A stretch of DNA of 64,000 nt from Prevotella sp. P3-122 (GCF_002251365.1 NZ_NPJH01000024.1:1-64000), one strand, 5' to 3'. Counted from the first letter of the stretch, positions 46,494 through 57,778 are shown. Numbers and translations are program-made. The notes: generated by a model from the letters alone, not told the origin.

Positions 46494-47639
46494 ATGAACA
46501 GTTTATTTCTACTCCAATTCTGCTGCATGATAGTGACCATCAGTCTTGCATTGCTTGTTGCCCTTTCCCGCTTCTACGTTAAGTGGGTGAACAAGCGTTA
46601 TGAGAAGTCACGCAAACTCCTCGTGTTATCCATGATATGCCTTTCTGTACACTATTTCTTTCAGATGCGATATGGTCTGCGTGCGTCGGGTGACGATGTG
46701 GGCATGTTGGCAAACATCATCTTCTATACTCCTACGGCATTTCTCGTAACCTGCGCCATTGTCAACCTCGAATGCTCACGCCGCAGCACGAGGCGATGTA
46801 TGTTAGGAGGCTTTGTTGGCTGCTGCATCATCTATGTTGCCGCTGGGATATGGTATATCTGCAACAGGTCAATCCACTTCGGCATAATGCTCTACATTCT
46901 CTACGCCCTGTTCATTGCGTGCATTATTCTGTTTATGTTCAGCAGCCATAGAGAGATTCGCTATCGCAGACGCATACTGGAGACCGAGACTGCCGGTGAC
47001 ATGCTCCCTTACATGCGCTACACCTACACTGGCGGCATGTTGCTATTCGCCTGTGCATTCCTTATACTGTTCACCATACTGTCAAGCAAGCTGTTGATGA
47101 TATTCGGTCTTGTGGCTCTACTTCTGCTGTTCATCTTCGTACTGAGCTTCGTGGCCTTGGGATTCAACATCTTGCCCATTGAGGACGTTCTGGATGACTG
47201 CACTCCAGAGATGGCTCCAGACAAGACTCAGGCAGAACTAACAGAACAGGGAAACCTTACCGATCCATCTGAGAAGCGCATTGAGCACATAGAAAAAGCG
47301 TTGCAGGAGTGGGCCTCTTCCGGTGGTTTCCGTGACCCTGGCGTAACCCTGGCCTCCCTATCCCACCAGTTGCACATTTTGCGCAGCGACCTTACATACT
47401 ATTTCGAGCAACACCTTCAGCGCACGTTCCGCGTATGGCTGAGCGACATTCGTTTCCAGGAGGTGCAACGGATGATGATTCAATACCCCGACTACAATAA
47501 TGATGCAATATCTTCGGAATGCGGTTTCTCCTCACGTGCACACCTGTACAGAATATTCAAACAAAAAACAGGAATGACACCAGGAGAATGGAAAGCAAGC
47601 GGGAGTTATCAGGCATTAGGAGATACAGACACACGATGA
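46494..47639 (+). CDS. membrane-embedded AraC-family regulator 1
   Basis: A 381-aa protein. Residues about 1-230 contain six or seven membrane helices (LLQFCCMIVTISLALLVALS, GMLYILYALFIACIILFMF-like, LMIFGLVALLLLFIFVLSFV). A linker of about 50 residues follows, then an AraC HTH pair (residues about 280-370): LASLSHQLHILRSDLTYYFE and DAISSECGFSSRAHLYRIFK, then QKTGMTPGEWKA. It is therefore a one-component regulator anchored in the membrane, able to sense a signal in or across it. It lies between the two giant genes and is flanked by two kinds of direct repeats. The paralog at 58804 is closely similar. Confidence 0.9.
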   Translation: MNSLFLLQFCCMIVTISLALLVALSRFYVKWVNKRYEKSRKLLVLSMICLSVHYFFQMRYGLRASGDDVGMLANIIFYTPTAFLVTCAIVNLECSRRSTRRCMLGGFVGCCIIYVAAGIWYICNRSIHFGIMLYILYALFIACIILFMFSSHREIRYRRRILETETAGDMLPYMRYTYTGGMLLFACAFLILFTILSSKLLMIFGLVALLLLFIFVLSFVALGFNILPIEDVLDDCTPEMAPDKTQAELTEQGNLTDPSEKRIEHIEKALQEWASSGGFRDPGVTLASLSHQLHILRSDLTYYFEQHLQRTFRVWLSDIRFQEVQRMMIQYPDYNNDAISSECGFSSRAHLYRIFKQKTGMTPGEWKASGSYQALGDTDTR

Positions 47640-47723
47640 AATGGGGCTTTTTTAATGTATTACGTCCAATATGCAACATCTTTTACAATGTTTGTACAGT
47701 CAGCCATAAAACCTGTACAATAA

Positions 47724-47778
47724 AGAAAGAGACACCTAAACACTAAGGAAAGAGACACCTAACTACCAGCAAGGGACA
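47724..47778 (+). promoter_or_regulatory. GGAAAGAGAC direct repeats upstream of giant gene 2
   Basis: AGAAAGAGACACC starts at 47724, GGAAAGAGACACC at 47747, and a degraded third copy (GCAAGGGAC) at 47769. The last full unit starts 53 bp before the -7 element TAAATTTG. The same repeats at nearly the same distance precede a promoter at 60018. They probably form an activator site. An 8-bp inverted repeat (TTGTACAG/CTGTACAA) lies just upstream at 47692-47720. Confidence 0.65.
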
Positions 47779-47799
47779 GAAACTTTAGAATTTATTTGC

Positions 47800-47807
47800 T
47801 AAATTTG
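47800..47807 (+). promoter_or_regulatory. -7 element of giant gene 2
   Basis: TAAATTTG matches TAnnTTTG, 47 bp before the ATG at 47854. A clear -33 is missing, which fits an activator-dependent promoter. Confidence 0.5.
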
Positions 47808-47853
47808 TTGCAAATTATGCTTAAAATCAATATCAAATAAATTCTAATTGATT

Positions 47854-50800
47854 ATGTACAATCTGTTTCATCAGCGAATACCCTCTTCGCCTCCAAAGTC
47901 GGGCGGTGGGTATTTCAGACGGGGATGGGCGATGGTCCTGTTCCTTTTGGCATTATTGCCATTTAGCCAGACGGCGCAAGCCGTAGAGACTTCGAATCCA
48001 TCATTTTATGATTGGAGCGATTTCAATTTCCCAAGCAAGGCTCATGTTAGCTTCCGTATGTACTTCTATAACTACGATGGGAAAAACAGCTGGTTCAAAG
48101 GAGACGTGTGGCTTAAGATTAATGACCAGAAAGTCATTAAACTCAACAGCCTTTATTCCAACATCTCCAATCTTGACCAGAATGAGGATGCCGTTAAGGA
48201 CAAGTCCGACGGAGGAGTTCTTGGACAAGGTTCTTTCAACGCCAATGGCTATAAAGGACGTGTCTCTGTCGCCAGGCTCAATGCCGAGAGCGACAAATGG
48301 TCATCCGTAACTGTAGACATCATACTGGAGGAGCTGATATATAACAAGAGCTACAAAGTGACAGCTGAAGGCGAATGGATTTCGAAAGGCATCTCTCAAG
48401 GCACCAAATCCGGAAGTAAGACATTCTCCTTCCCAACCGTCGACTGGGCACATCTTAAAGTCAAGCGTACTGCCAACAATGAGGTTGAGTTCTACAGCAC
48501 AGACCTCAAGGTGGAAACCTATCCCAACTTCGGCAGCAAGAACAACCCGGGAAACTGGCGATATGCCTTACGCTTCTCAAGCATTAACAATACCGATGTT
48601 GCTTGGCCAAGCAATACGTACACCATCAAGAAGTATTGGGACAACATAAACATTACTCCTGTAACGGTTAATTCAAGCCTTAAGGACTGTAATTCGGGTA
48701 TTACCCAAGTCCACGCCACTCTGGAGCTTGACAACTACAAGTCGTTCTGCGTATATCCCTTTATAACTCGCTTTGCACCCAACTACCAGTGCTATCCCAA
48801 CGGTGGAAGCACAGCATTGACCCAATCGGTATACATCAACCGTAACTACAAACCACACTGGGTGTATGGTTATCCGCGTCCTAATCCCTCTGGCTACGGC
48901 AACGGCTCAAGCACGGCAGCCAACGCTATGCGTACGTCGGCCAATCCTTGGACTAAGGACATCACCATCAGCTGGTACCCACAGATATACGATGCATCGC
49001 ACGTAAACACCGATGGAAAATGGGTTGTATTCCGCAAGGTGAGAGGTGAGTCAGGAGACTACACATCTCTTGGCACCGTCTCTTACTCATCGGGCAAGAC
49101 CGAGTTTGTTGACAAGACAGACAAGGAGTACGGCAAGGAATATGTATATACCGTAGCTTTCCAGCCTACCGAGTGGGGGAAAACCCTCTCCCAACCATCT
49201 GATGCATCCAGCCTGTCCTGCTACGTTTATGGCAAGGTGACAACTGTCAATCCGCTTGAGAAACTCACGGCGACGAACAATCTTGATGCGAAGATTAACA
49301 TCACCTGCTCGTACAAGAGTTTCGAGAACGCATCAACATCCACAAAATACACCCTGAACCTTTACAGGCGCAAGAAAGGCACTACCGACTGGGGCGAAGT
49401 ATATAAGAGCCATACTATCAACTCCAACAGCGAGACCAGCTTCACCTTTACCGATGAGGATGTGTCAAATGCCTGCGTGACCTATCAGTACAAGGTAAGT
49501 GTTGAGGCACAGGAGATGGTGTTTGAATATGGTGCCGACGGCACTGTAGAAGGCTGTATCGATGGAGCCAGCGGTGTGAAGAGCGTTGTGGCAAGCCGCG
49601 GAGCATATAGCGGTACGGTGCGCATCACCTGGGAGGTAAACCAGATTGGTACCGACCTTACTTACTTCAACGTCCAGCGCCGACTGCTTGGCAGTACCAA
49701 GGAAGGCGACTTCCAGACCATCTATACCACATCGGGTGTGGCTGAGACATACAGTTACGAGGACAACTCTGCCCAGCCAGGCTCCTACTATGAGTACCGC
49801 GTGCAATGTTACCGCAAGTGCCGTGAGACCTCTACCTCCGAGCCTGTGCTCACCTATGGAGCCTCGCAGCAGACCGATGGCTTTGCACTGGCAACCGGCG
49901 TTATCAGCGGTCGCGTCACCTATGGCACAGGTACCGCTGTTGATGGAGTGAAGGTTAGTCTTGAGCCAAGTTCAAAAGACGATAACATTCCACTGACACT
50001 ACATGCTCTGAGAAAGAACTCTGGCTACTCATACGTTAGGTCAAACCAGACTCCAGGAGACATAAAAGAGATGCTTAAGGAGCCTTGGACAATGCAGATG
50101 TATTTCAAAGTTGACAATTTCGCAAGCAATAGCACTTTGTTTAAAACACAATATACCCGTGTTGTTATTGACAACAACGGTTGGATTGGTGTCATAGCAC
50201 CAAAAACAAATAATGGCCAAGCAACCTCATTGCTTCGCAAGTGTTGGCAACTCGAAACCGGAAAGTTCTATAGCATTTCACTCTCCTATGACGGTGACAA
50301 GTTGTATACCTTGCGTCTAATAGACGAGAGCGGTAATATGAAGAAAAACGATGCAACTCTTTGGGGTAGTGAGCTCATATACTTGGGCTACACCGATAAT
50401 CATTTTTCATCAAACGAATGTTACTTCGAATTTGGCTCTAATTATTCAGCCGCCTTTACAGGAGTGATAGACGAGTGCCGTTTCTGGACGAAGGAACTGA
50501 CCGACGCCATGGTGCTCAACAACTACAACCGTATATTATCAGGCTCGGAGGACGGACTTTATCTGTATTATAAGTTCGACGAGGGAATATCCAGTCAGAC
50601 CATTGCCTATGACTATTCAAAGAAGGCAGGTGTATCTAACGGCAACCATGGTATCATCTACAACATGAATGTCACCGATGATGTGCCTAGCGAGAACCAG
50701 CTTGCCATCTGCGGCATCACCGATGAGAACGGAAGCTACTCCATCAGCGGAATCCCCTTCTCTGGCGACGGTACATCATATACCATCCGTCCGTCGAAGG

Positions 50801-53800
50801 GCATTCACGAATTCTCGCCCACCAAGGAGACACGCTTCGTCAGCGCACAGTCGCTGGTACATAATGGTGTAGACTTCGAGGACGTAAGTTCATTCCCCGT
50901 TAGCGGTACAGTATATTATTATGGTACGAACATTCCTGTAGAGGGCGTGCAGTTCAGCGTTGACGGCAGTCCATGCACCAAGGACGGTGAGTTCATAACC
51001 ACCAACAGCGACGGTGAGTTCACCATCAGCGTGCCCATAGGCAGCCACTACATCAGCGCAAGCAAGGACGGTCACTCACTTATCAATGCCAACGAGGAGT
51101 CGTACAACAACAAGGCTTATTACCCAGGTGTCGCAACAAACGGCAAGGAGATAGTAATAGGCACCAAGGATTTTGTACAGGAACTGACAGGTCTGACCTT
51201 CTACGACAACACCCTCGTGCCTATAGCAGGCCGCGTGACAGGTGGTGCCATAGAGAATGACAAGCCTCTTGGCTTGGGACAGTCTGTCAACAACATCGGA
51301 CGTGCTACCCTCACCCTGAAGTATGGCGAGAAGAAACTCAACATAGCATACAAGAAGGATGGCGCAACATCCTCAATTGAGGATGCAACGGAAAACCGCT
51401 ACTTCGATGTGCCGGAAGATGCTACATGCTCATCAAAGGCATACGTAGGCTACGGCTCTGACGACAAGGCCGGAAGCCTTATCATCACCACCGACTCCCT
51501 GACGGGTGAGTTTGCAGCAATGGTACCACCACTGAACTATACGGTGGCAAAGGTAAGCATCGACAGCAACGATGATATCTTCTGGACAGAGGCCGACATT
51601 CTCGATGCCAGCAATCCGCTACAGGAATATACCGACTCAGCAGAGGTGAAGGGCAACATCGAGAAGTTCACGTATGTTGCATCGCTCAAGAAGAGCTACC
51701 GCAGCACACCCGTGCTGAACGTTGTTCAGAAAGATGCGGCAGCCGATGGAGCCTTCGGCGAGCAGATGACGGAAGTTACAGCAGCCAATGGCGACAAAGT
51801 CAAGGTGCAGCTCTACGACACCAACAAGACTTACAGCTTGCCTACAGAGGAGAACACAGGCTACACCTTCGGCTACCCGGTATTCCTGCAGAATGCAGAG
51901 TACGAGTTCGACCTGAGCCTATATGAGCAATATGAGAACCACGACTCTTTTGCAGACGAGAGCCTGCGCAAAACCATCGTTCCACTCAGCGGAACTACCG
52001 TAACGTTCAGCAACCAGATGGGTGTGGGCACATCAGTAATCGTCAGCGGAGAGGATGACGGCAAGGTTTACGAGTCAGCAACAACAGAGATAGAGCTTGA
52101 CGAGAATGGTAAAGGCTCATACTCATGGCGTGCTGCCCTTCCCAACATCATCGCTCCTTACACCCGCACAATGACCGCCACATACAGCATTGAGGGAACA
52201 ACTCTCAGCTGGGATGGCAGCGGCTTCCAGGGCATCATCCTTGGTGAGCTGACCTCTGGCAACAACTTCGTAACCGCTGGTCCCGACGAAGTAGCTATGA
52301 TACTCCGTGATCCAGCAGGTTCAGGCTCAAGCGCATACATAGAGGAGGGTCAGAGCACTACTACCACCGTGATGCGCGGAGGACAGATTATCAGCAACAA
52401 CGAGGTGATGACAAACACCAAGTTCGGATTGAAGACTACAACCATCAGCGGTGGTATTGCAGTTGGTGTCTTAGTTGCCACATCAATTGATGTAGAAAGT
52501 AAGTTCGAGATGAAAGCCGGTCTGAAGATTAACGAGGAAGTGCAGATGGGTACCACCAACACACGTACCATCACCACAACGAAGCGTATCTCGACAAGCG
52601 ACGAGACCGAGTATGTTGGTGCCGTTGGCGATGTATTCATCGGAAGCTCAACCAACTATGTCTTCGGCAACGCCCGTCAGATAGGCATCAATTTGGCAGA
52701 TGCCGAGTCGGTGCCAGCACTCGACTTGAAGAACGTGATGACAGTAGGTACAAGCTTCAGCACTGAGTTCCTTTACACCCAGAACTACGTGGAGAGCTCC
52801 TTGCTGCCCAACTTCGAGAAGCTGCGCAACTCATGCCTTGTACATGTGGACAGTTATGACGGATATGTCAATAATACTGACAAGCCTATTTATATCACCA
52901 AACTCAATCCTGGCGACAAGGGCTACGGCTCAAACAACAGCGACAAGAGCGTATGGGGCGATAATGCTTCAGTGAAGGGCGCATTGGAAGGACCTTCCTA
53001 CAAGATGGTACTGCCTGCCTCGGCTTATAAAGGCGGTACACTTCGCGACGACTACCTTGCCAGCGATACCATTACTTGGTTCAACTCTCAGATAAGTGCT
53101 TGGAAACAGGTGCTTGCCAACAATGAAAAGGCAAAGGTTAAGGCAATTGAGAACCGCTCCGACTACCTGCGCGACAACTACTCGTTTGATGCAGGAAGCA
53201 GCCTGACCTCATCAACCACGACCACATCATCCAAGGACTTCACCGTTACCAGCAACACTTCAATACTTGCTGTAGTTGGAGGTGCGACAGGGTTCCAAGT
53301 AAATAGTACAGGTATAGAGGTGGAGGCTTCGACAGAAACAGGAGGCTCGGTTATGACTTCCGACGGTTCTACAGAAGAAAGCTCCATGGAAGTTGGTTTC
53401 ACCCTTGCTGAGAGTGGTGATGATGACGCTCTTACTGTTGACGTGCTCAACGCTCCCGACGGCTTCGGTCCAATCTTCTACACCCGTGCCGGTCAGACCA
53501 GCTGTCCATACGAGGATGCCGTGGAGACCAAGTATTACCGTCCGGGCTTCGTCATTCAGGAAAAGACCATGCAGATTGAGCAACCAAGAATATCTGCCAA
53601 GGAGACAACCATGACTGGCGTACCAAGCGGCAAGCCTGCCACATACACCGTCTACATGCAGAATACCAGCGAGATTGGCGAGGACTGCTGGTTCAACCTC
53701 AATGTTGTTGACCAGTCAAATCCTGACGGTGCGGCTGTAACCATGGACGGAAAGAATCTCTCTGGCGGTACCACAGTTCTTCTGAAAGCTGGTGAGACGC

Positions 53801-56800
53801 TTACCAAGACCATACAGATTTCGCAGACCAATTCTGATGTTTATGACTACGAGGGCATACAGTTGCGCATATCGAGCGTGTGCCAGTCGGACAACAACGG
53901 AGTATTCCCGGAGATTGCTGATACTGTAGTCCTTAGCGCACACTTCCAGCAGACAGGAAGCAGCGTAGCACTGAAGGCAGAGGAGAACTCTCTGAACATA
54001 GAGACAGGACACCTGCTCCATCTGACCATATCTGACTATGACAAGAACTCACGCGGTCTGAAGTCACTGCGCCTCCAGGCCAAGCAGGAAGGCAACCCGC
54101 AATGGACAACCCTGAAGGAATGGGTTGTTGACGAGACAGAGGCTGCCAACGATGTTAACAAAGAGGTATTGCCGGCAGAAGGTACATTCGGGCATGTGCT
54201 TGACATGAGTGATGCCAATGTCTTCCCTGACGGACAGTGGAACATACGCGCCATCACCGTAAGCAACTTCGGAGGTAACGAGGTAACGAACTCTTCTGAT
54301 GTAATCATGCTGAGCAAGGATATGATACGTCCACAGCTTATCACTACCCCAAGCCCAGCCAACGGAGTACTCACAGCAGATGACGAGATTGCCGTGACAT
54401 TCAACGAGGACATACGCTATGGTGCCCTGACAACAATCGACAACTTCGTTGTAACAGGTGAACTGAACGATGCGACAATTGCTCACGATGTGGCAATGAG
54501 CCTCACCGGTGGCGAGGGTGCGAAGACCAGCGCCAGCATGAACCTTGACAAACGCTCGTTCGCTGTCAACATGTGGATGCGCTACAGCAAGCCAGGCGAG
54601 ATATTCGCACACGGCACTGCTGACAACAACATGAAGGTGGCTGTCAATGACGAGGGCAAGCTGACCATAAACATGGCTGGCAGCAACATCGTCAGCGAAA
54701 ATGCCCTACAGAAGGACACATGGCAGTATCTGAGCTTCAGCTATAATGCCGACAACAAGACCATCACAGCCAACTACGCATACGACGCATACGACGTGAC
54801 ACTCTTCAACGAGAAGCCTGTTGGCGAATATACAGGTGTGGGAACCATCACCTTGGGTAAGGGACTGACAGGACAGATGCATGATGTATCGCTGTGGAAC
54901 AACGCACGTCCATGGAGCGAGGCTCAGGGCGAGATGTACGAGAAGAAGACACGCTACAGCGAGGGACTGATGGGCTACTGGCGACTCGACGAGGGTCATG
55001 GCACTGCCGCCACAGACTATGCGCGCAGCCGCACACTCACCCTGCCGTCAGCTACAGCATGGTATTTGGCAGGAACCAACTATGCCCTCAACCTTGACGG
55101 AGATGCCATAATGGCTATCAACGCTGCTGCTATCGCTGGCGACAACAGCGACAGCTATACCATAGAGATGTGGTTCCGTGCAGACAACAGCCAGAAGGGT
55201 AAGGCCAGCATCGTTGGCTACAACAGCAACAACAAGCTTGACATCTATCTCTCTGAGAGCGGACAGCTCCGCATGACTGCCAATGCCAAGGACTATGCGG
55301 TATCAAGCAAGGACTACCGCGACAACCAGTGGCACCACCTGGCCTTCAACGTACTGAAGAGCACTTCCGGCTCTGCCACACTCTATGTGGACGGCATCGC
55401 AGGCAAGCAGTTCAGTGCAACAGAAGCTCCTGCCCTGCAGACAAGCAAGCTGATTCTTGGTGGACACCTTAATGGTGAGACATTCGACCAACCGTTCAAG
55501 GGTGCTATTGATGAAGTACGTGTATGGCACGGTCACCGCACAGCAGATGTTATCAATAATAATATGTACGCGCGAGTAAGCAACGATGCAGAGGGGCTCG
55601 TGGCCTACTATCCATTCGAAAAGGCTACGCTCGATGCAGGCAACCAGATGTACACAGACACTACAGCATGTGACCAGAGTACTAAAGCTGCTGGCAACAT
55701 CATGAAGATAGAAGGCTTGGGCAATGTAGAGTACCTGTCACAGAATACGGCTCCGCTCAAGACCGCTCCTGTCCGTCAGAACGTTGGTTTCAGCTTCACA
55801 GGCAGCGACCGCAAGATTCTCATCAAGCTTACAGATAGCCCGCAACGTCTTGAGAACTGCACCGTGAATATTACCGTGCGTGGCGTACGCGACACTCACA
55901 ACAACCCGTGCAACAGCATCACATGGGATGTTTATGTGCGTCAGAACCAGCTCATCTGGCAGGAATCAGAAATGAGCATCGTTAAGCATGGTGCCGAAAG
56001 CGTAGGCTTCGAGGTTGGCATTACCAACAACAGCGGTTCTGCCGAGAACTGGACTATCAGTAACCTGCCATCATGGCTTTCTGTAAGTTCGGGCACTGGT
56101 ACACTTCCTGCTATCTCCGAGCGTACTCTGAAATTCACTGTTGACCCATCGCTCAGTATCGGCAACTACGAGGCCGTGGTTTACCTCACAGGTTCACTCG
56201 GCATCAGCGAGCCGTTGGTAGTGAAGGTTAGCAGCACAAGCCAGACACCTGACTGGAGCGTTAACCCTGCCGACTACGAGTACACGATGAACATCAACGG
56301 ACAGCTGGTAATTGCTGACCGCATGTCACAGGACGGCAACGACATCATTGCAGCATTCCGTGGCGACCGCTGCGTAGGTGTGGCAAGCCCAACCTACTTC
56401 GAGCGTTACGATGCTTACTATGTACTGATGAATGTCTACGGCAACAACGAGGACTTCAACCAGCCACTTACATACAAGGTATTCGATGCCAGCACAGGAA
56501 ACATTCACCCGGTTGTAAAGGCAAGCATAAAGAATGTAACGACATTCGTTCCTGACGTTGTAATCGGTACGATGAACAATCCTAACATCTGGACTGCTAC
56601 CAACGAGATTGGACAGGACATCAACCTCGTCAAGGGATGGCAGTGGATAAGCATGTACGTCAACCCAAGCGACAACGATGCCGACGAGGTTCTTGCAGGC
56701 ATACAGGACAACCTCAGCTCTCTGGTTTCAGAGTATGCTCTGTGGACTCCGATTAGCAGCACGCTCTCAAGCATCAATGTAGGAGAGATGTACAAGGCAC

Positions 56801-57612
56801 AGCTCTCTGCTCCAGCTACTCTCACCGTTTCCGGTCTGCCAGTGGATGTGGCGTCAACTCCGCTGACCATCAAGCCACAGTGGAACTGGATTGGCTACAT
56901 GGCTCCTGGCTATATCTCGCTCGGAGAGGCATTCGCCGACCTTGATCCCCAGGATGGTGACGTGATTAAGGGACACAAGTCGTTTGCTACATGGAACCAG
57001 AACGAGTGGGTAGGTACGCTGACCACCATGGCAGCAGGCGAGGGTTACCAGTACTTCTCTTCCCGCGACAACGCTAAGCAGTTCTGCTACCCGTCATTGC
57101 TGTCGGACGGCACAGCTAATGCCAAGGCCATGACAAGTGCTGAGGCTAAGGCATACGCACAGGCTCAGAACGACATCGCGGCAGCACACAGTGGCAACAT
57201 GACTGTCATAGCTACCGTGCTCGACTTCAACGGCATGGCTCGCAACAATGTTGAGGTACGCGTCATCGACGCAGACAACAACCTGCGCGCAATAAGCCGT
57301 GAGGCTGTCGCTGACCGCCACTTCATCACCATCGCTGGTGAGGAGCATGGTGCTGCCCTGAGATTCATCGTCAACATCGACGGTATGGACTACATAGTTC
57401 CCGGAGTGATGTTCTACAACGACGATGCAATCATCGGTACCTACAACGAGCCGCTCGTCATAGACCTCAGCTCGCCAACGGGCATCGGCAACATCGCTGC
57501 TGACAACGACGGAGATGAGAACACCTATAACCTCGCAGGACAACGCATCGACAACACTATGCGCCGACAGGTGGTTATCAGGGGCAACAAGAAAGTTGTG
57601 GTTAGAAAATAG
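47854..57612 (+). CDS. giant secreted LamG/Ig-like multidomain protein, paralog 2
   Basis: A protein of about 3,252 aa from the ATG at 47854; an in-frame TTG lies 6 bp before. It is built like paralog 1: a basic N-terminal extension with a signal helix (MVLFLLALLPFSQTAQA), Fn3-like modules (LTYFNVQRRLLGSTKEGDFQ), a LamG-like roll (GVIDECRFWTKELTDAMVLN), CarboxypepD-regulatory-like modules, a central region (ETEYVGAVGDVFIGSSTNYV), a SbsA-like Ig domain (GVLTADDEIAVTFNEDIRYG), two more LamG-like rolls (AIDEVRVWHGHRTADVINNN), a BACON-like module (NLPSWLSVSSGTGTLPAISE) and a type IX-like tail (NLAGQRIDNTMRRQ). Similarity to paralog 1 is patchy, so the duplication is not recent. No catalytic domain was recognised. 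Confidence 0.85.
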   Translation: MYNLFHQRIPSSPPKSGGGYFRRGWAMVLFLLALLPFSQTAQAVETSNPSFYDWSDFNFPSKAHVSFRMYFYNYDGKNSWFKGDVWLKINDQKVIKLNSLYSNISNLDQNEDAVKDKSDGGVLGQGSFNANGYKGRVSVARLNAESDKWSSVTVDIILEELIYNKSYKVTAEGEWISKGISQGTKSGSKTFSFPTVDWAHLKVKRTANNEVEFYSTDLKVETYPNFGSKNNPGNWRYALRFSSINNTDVAWPSNTYTIKKYWDNINITPVTVNSSLKDCNSGITQVHATLELDNYKSFCVYPFITRFAPNYQCYPNGGSTALTQSVYINRNYKPHWVYGYPRPNPSGYGNGSSTAANAMRTSANPWTKDITISWYPQIYDASHVNTDGKWVVFRKVRGESGDYTSLGTVSYSSGKTEFVDKTDKEYGKEYVYTVAFQPTEWGKTLSQPSDASSLSCYVYGKVTTVNPLEKLTATNNLDAKINITCSYKSFENASTSTKYTLNLYRRKKGTTDWGEVYKSHTINSNSETSFTFTDEDVSNACVTYQYKVSVEAQEMVFEYGADGTVEGCIDGASGVKSVVASRGAYSGTVRITWEVNQIGTDLTYFNVQRRLLGSTKEGDFQTIYTTSGVAETYSYEDNSAQPGSYYEYRVQCYRKCRETSTSEPVLTYGASQQTDGFALATGVISGRVTYGTGTAVDGVKVSLEPSSKDDNIPLTLHALRKNSGYSYVRSNQTPGDIKEMLKEPWTMQMYFKVDNFASNSTLFKTQYTRVVIDNNGWIGVIAPKTNNGQATSLLRKCWQLETGKFYSISLSYDGDKLYTLRLIDESGNMKKNDATLWGSELIYLGYTDNHFSSNECYFEFGSNYSAAFTGVIDECRFWTKELTDAMVLNNYNRILSGSEDGLYLYYKFDEGISSQTIAYDYSKKAGVSNGNHGIIYNMNVTDDVPSENQLAICGITDENGSYSISGIPFSGDGTSYTIRPSKGIHEFSPTKETRFVSAQSLVHNGVDFEDVSSFPVSGTVYYYGTNIPVEGVQFSVDGSPCTKDGEFITTNSDGEFTISVPIGSHYISASKDGHSLINANEESYNNKAYYPGVATNGKEIVIGTKDFVQELTGLTFYDNTLVPIAGRVTGGAIENDKPLGLGQSVNNIGRATLTLKYGEKKLNIAYKKDGATSSIEDATENRYFDVPEDATCSSKAYVGYGSDDKAGSLIITTDSLTGEFAAMVPPLNYTVAKVSIDSNDDIFWTEADILDASNPLQEYTDSAEVKGNIEKFTYVASLKKSYRSTPVLNVVQKDAAADGAFGEQMTEVTAANGDKVKVQLYDTNKTYSLPTEENTGYTFGYPVFLQNAEYEFDLSLYEQYENHDSFADESLRKTIVPLSGTTVTFSNQMGVGTSVIVSGEDDGKVYESATTEIELDENGKGSYSWRAALPNIIAPYTRTMTATYSIEGTTLSWDGSGFQGIILGELTSGNNFVTAGPDEVAMILRDPAGSGSSAYIEEGQSTTTTVMRGGQIISNNEVMTNTKFGLKTTTISGGIAVGVLVATSIDVESKFEMKAGLKINEEVQMGTTNTRTITTTKRISTSDETEYVGAVGDVFIGSSTNYVFGNARQIGINLADAESVPALDLKNVMTVGTSFSTEFLYTQNYVESSLLPNFEKLRNSCLVHVDSYDGYVNNTDKPIYITKLNPGDKGYGSNNSDKSVWGDNASVKGALEGPSYKMVLPASAYKGGTLRDDYLASDTITWFNSQISAWKQVLANNEKAKVKAIENRSDYLRDNYSFDAGSSLTSSTTTTSSKDFTVTSNTSILAVVGGATGFQVNSTGIEVEASTETGGSVMTSDGSTEESSMEVGFTLAESGDDDALTVDVLNAPDGFGPIFYTRAGQTSCPYEDAVETKYYRPGFVIQEKTMQIEQPRISAKETTMTGVPSGKPATYTVYMQNTSEIGEDCWFNLNVVDQSNPDGAAVTMDGKNLSGGTTVLLKAGETLTKTIQISQTNSDVYDYEGIQLRISSVCQSDNNGVFPEIADTVVLSAHFQQTGSSVALKAEENSLNIETGHLLHLTISDYDKNSRGLKSLRLQAKQEGNPQWTTLKEWVVDETEAANDVNKEVLPAEGTFGHVLDMSDANVFPDGQWNIRAITVSNFGGNEVTNSSDVIMLSKDMIRPQLITTPSPANGVLTADDEIAVTFNEDIRYGALTTIDNFVVTGELNDATIAHDVAMSLTGGEGAKTSASMNLDKRSFAVNMWMRYSKPGEIFAHGTADNNMKVAVNDEGKLTINMAGSNIVSENALQKDTWQYLSFSYNADNKTITANYAYDAYDVTLFNEKPVGEYTGVGTITLGKGLTGQMHDVSLWNNARPWSEAQGEMYEKKTRYSEGLMGYWRLDEGHGTAATDYARSRTLTLPSATAWYLAGTNYALNLDGDAIMAINAAAIAGDNSDSYTIEMWFRADNSQKGKASIVGYNSNNKLDIYLSESGQLRMTANAKDYAVSSKDYRDNQWHHLAFNVLKSTSGSATLYVDGIAGKQFSATEAPALQTSKLILGGHLNGETFDQPFKGAIDEVRVWHGHRTADVINNNMYARVSNDAEGLVAYYPFEKATLDAGNQMYTDTTACDQSTKAAGNIMKIEGLGNVEYLSQNTAPLKTAPVRQNVGFSFTGSDRKILIKLTDSPQRLENCTVNITVRGVRDTHNNPCNSITWDVYVRQNQLIWQESEMSIVKHGAESVGFEVGITNNSGSAENWTISNLPSWLSVSSGTGTLPAISERTLKFTVDPSLSIGNYEAVVYLTGSLGISEPLVVKVSSTSQTPDWSVNPADYEYTMNINGQLVIADRMSQDGNDIIAAFRGDRCVGVASPTYFERYDAYYVLMNVYGNNEDFNQPLTYKVFDASTGNIHPVVKASIKNVTTFVPDVVIGTMNNPNIWTATNEIGQDINLVKGWQWISMYVNPSDNDADEVLAGIQDNLSSLVSEYALWTPISSTLSSINVGEMYKAQLSAPATLTVSGLPVDVASTPLTIKPQWNWIGYMAPGYISLGEAFADLDPQDGDVIKGHKSFATWNQNEWVGTLTTMAAGEGYQYFSSRDNAKQFCYPSLLSDGTANAKAMTSAEAKAYAQAQNDIAAAHSGNMTVIATVLDFNGMARNNVEVRVIDADNNLRAISREAVADRHFITIAGEEHGAALRFIVNIDGMDYIVPGVMFYNDDAIIGTYNEPLVIDLSSPTGIGNIAADNDGDENTYNLAGQRIDNTMRRQVVIRGNKKVVVRK

Positions 57613-57778
57613 CAGATAGGTTTTGAGGACTAAGGTCGAAGGTCAAAGGACTAAGGACTAAGATTAAAGGTTATGAGGTTATAAGGTTAAAACCTGAAAC
57701 CTCATAACTTGAAACATAAAGACTTCAAAACCTTCAAGTAAACTATTTGTATACATGTCAACTCGTTAACTAAAAAAC

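Noticed and set aside
36353..57543. Many frames on both strands inside the two giant genes
   Set aside because: They are shadows of a strongly biased coding sequence; none has a domain or its own start context.
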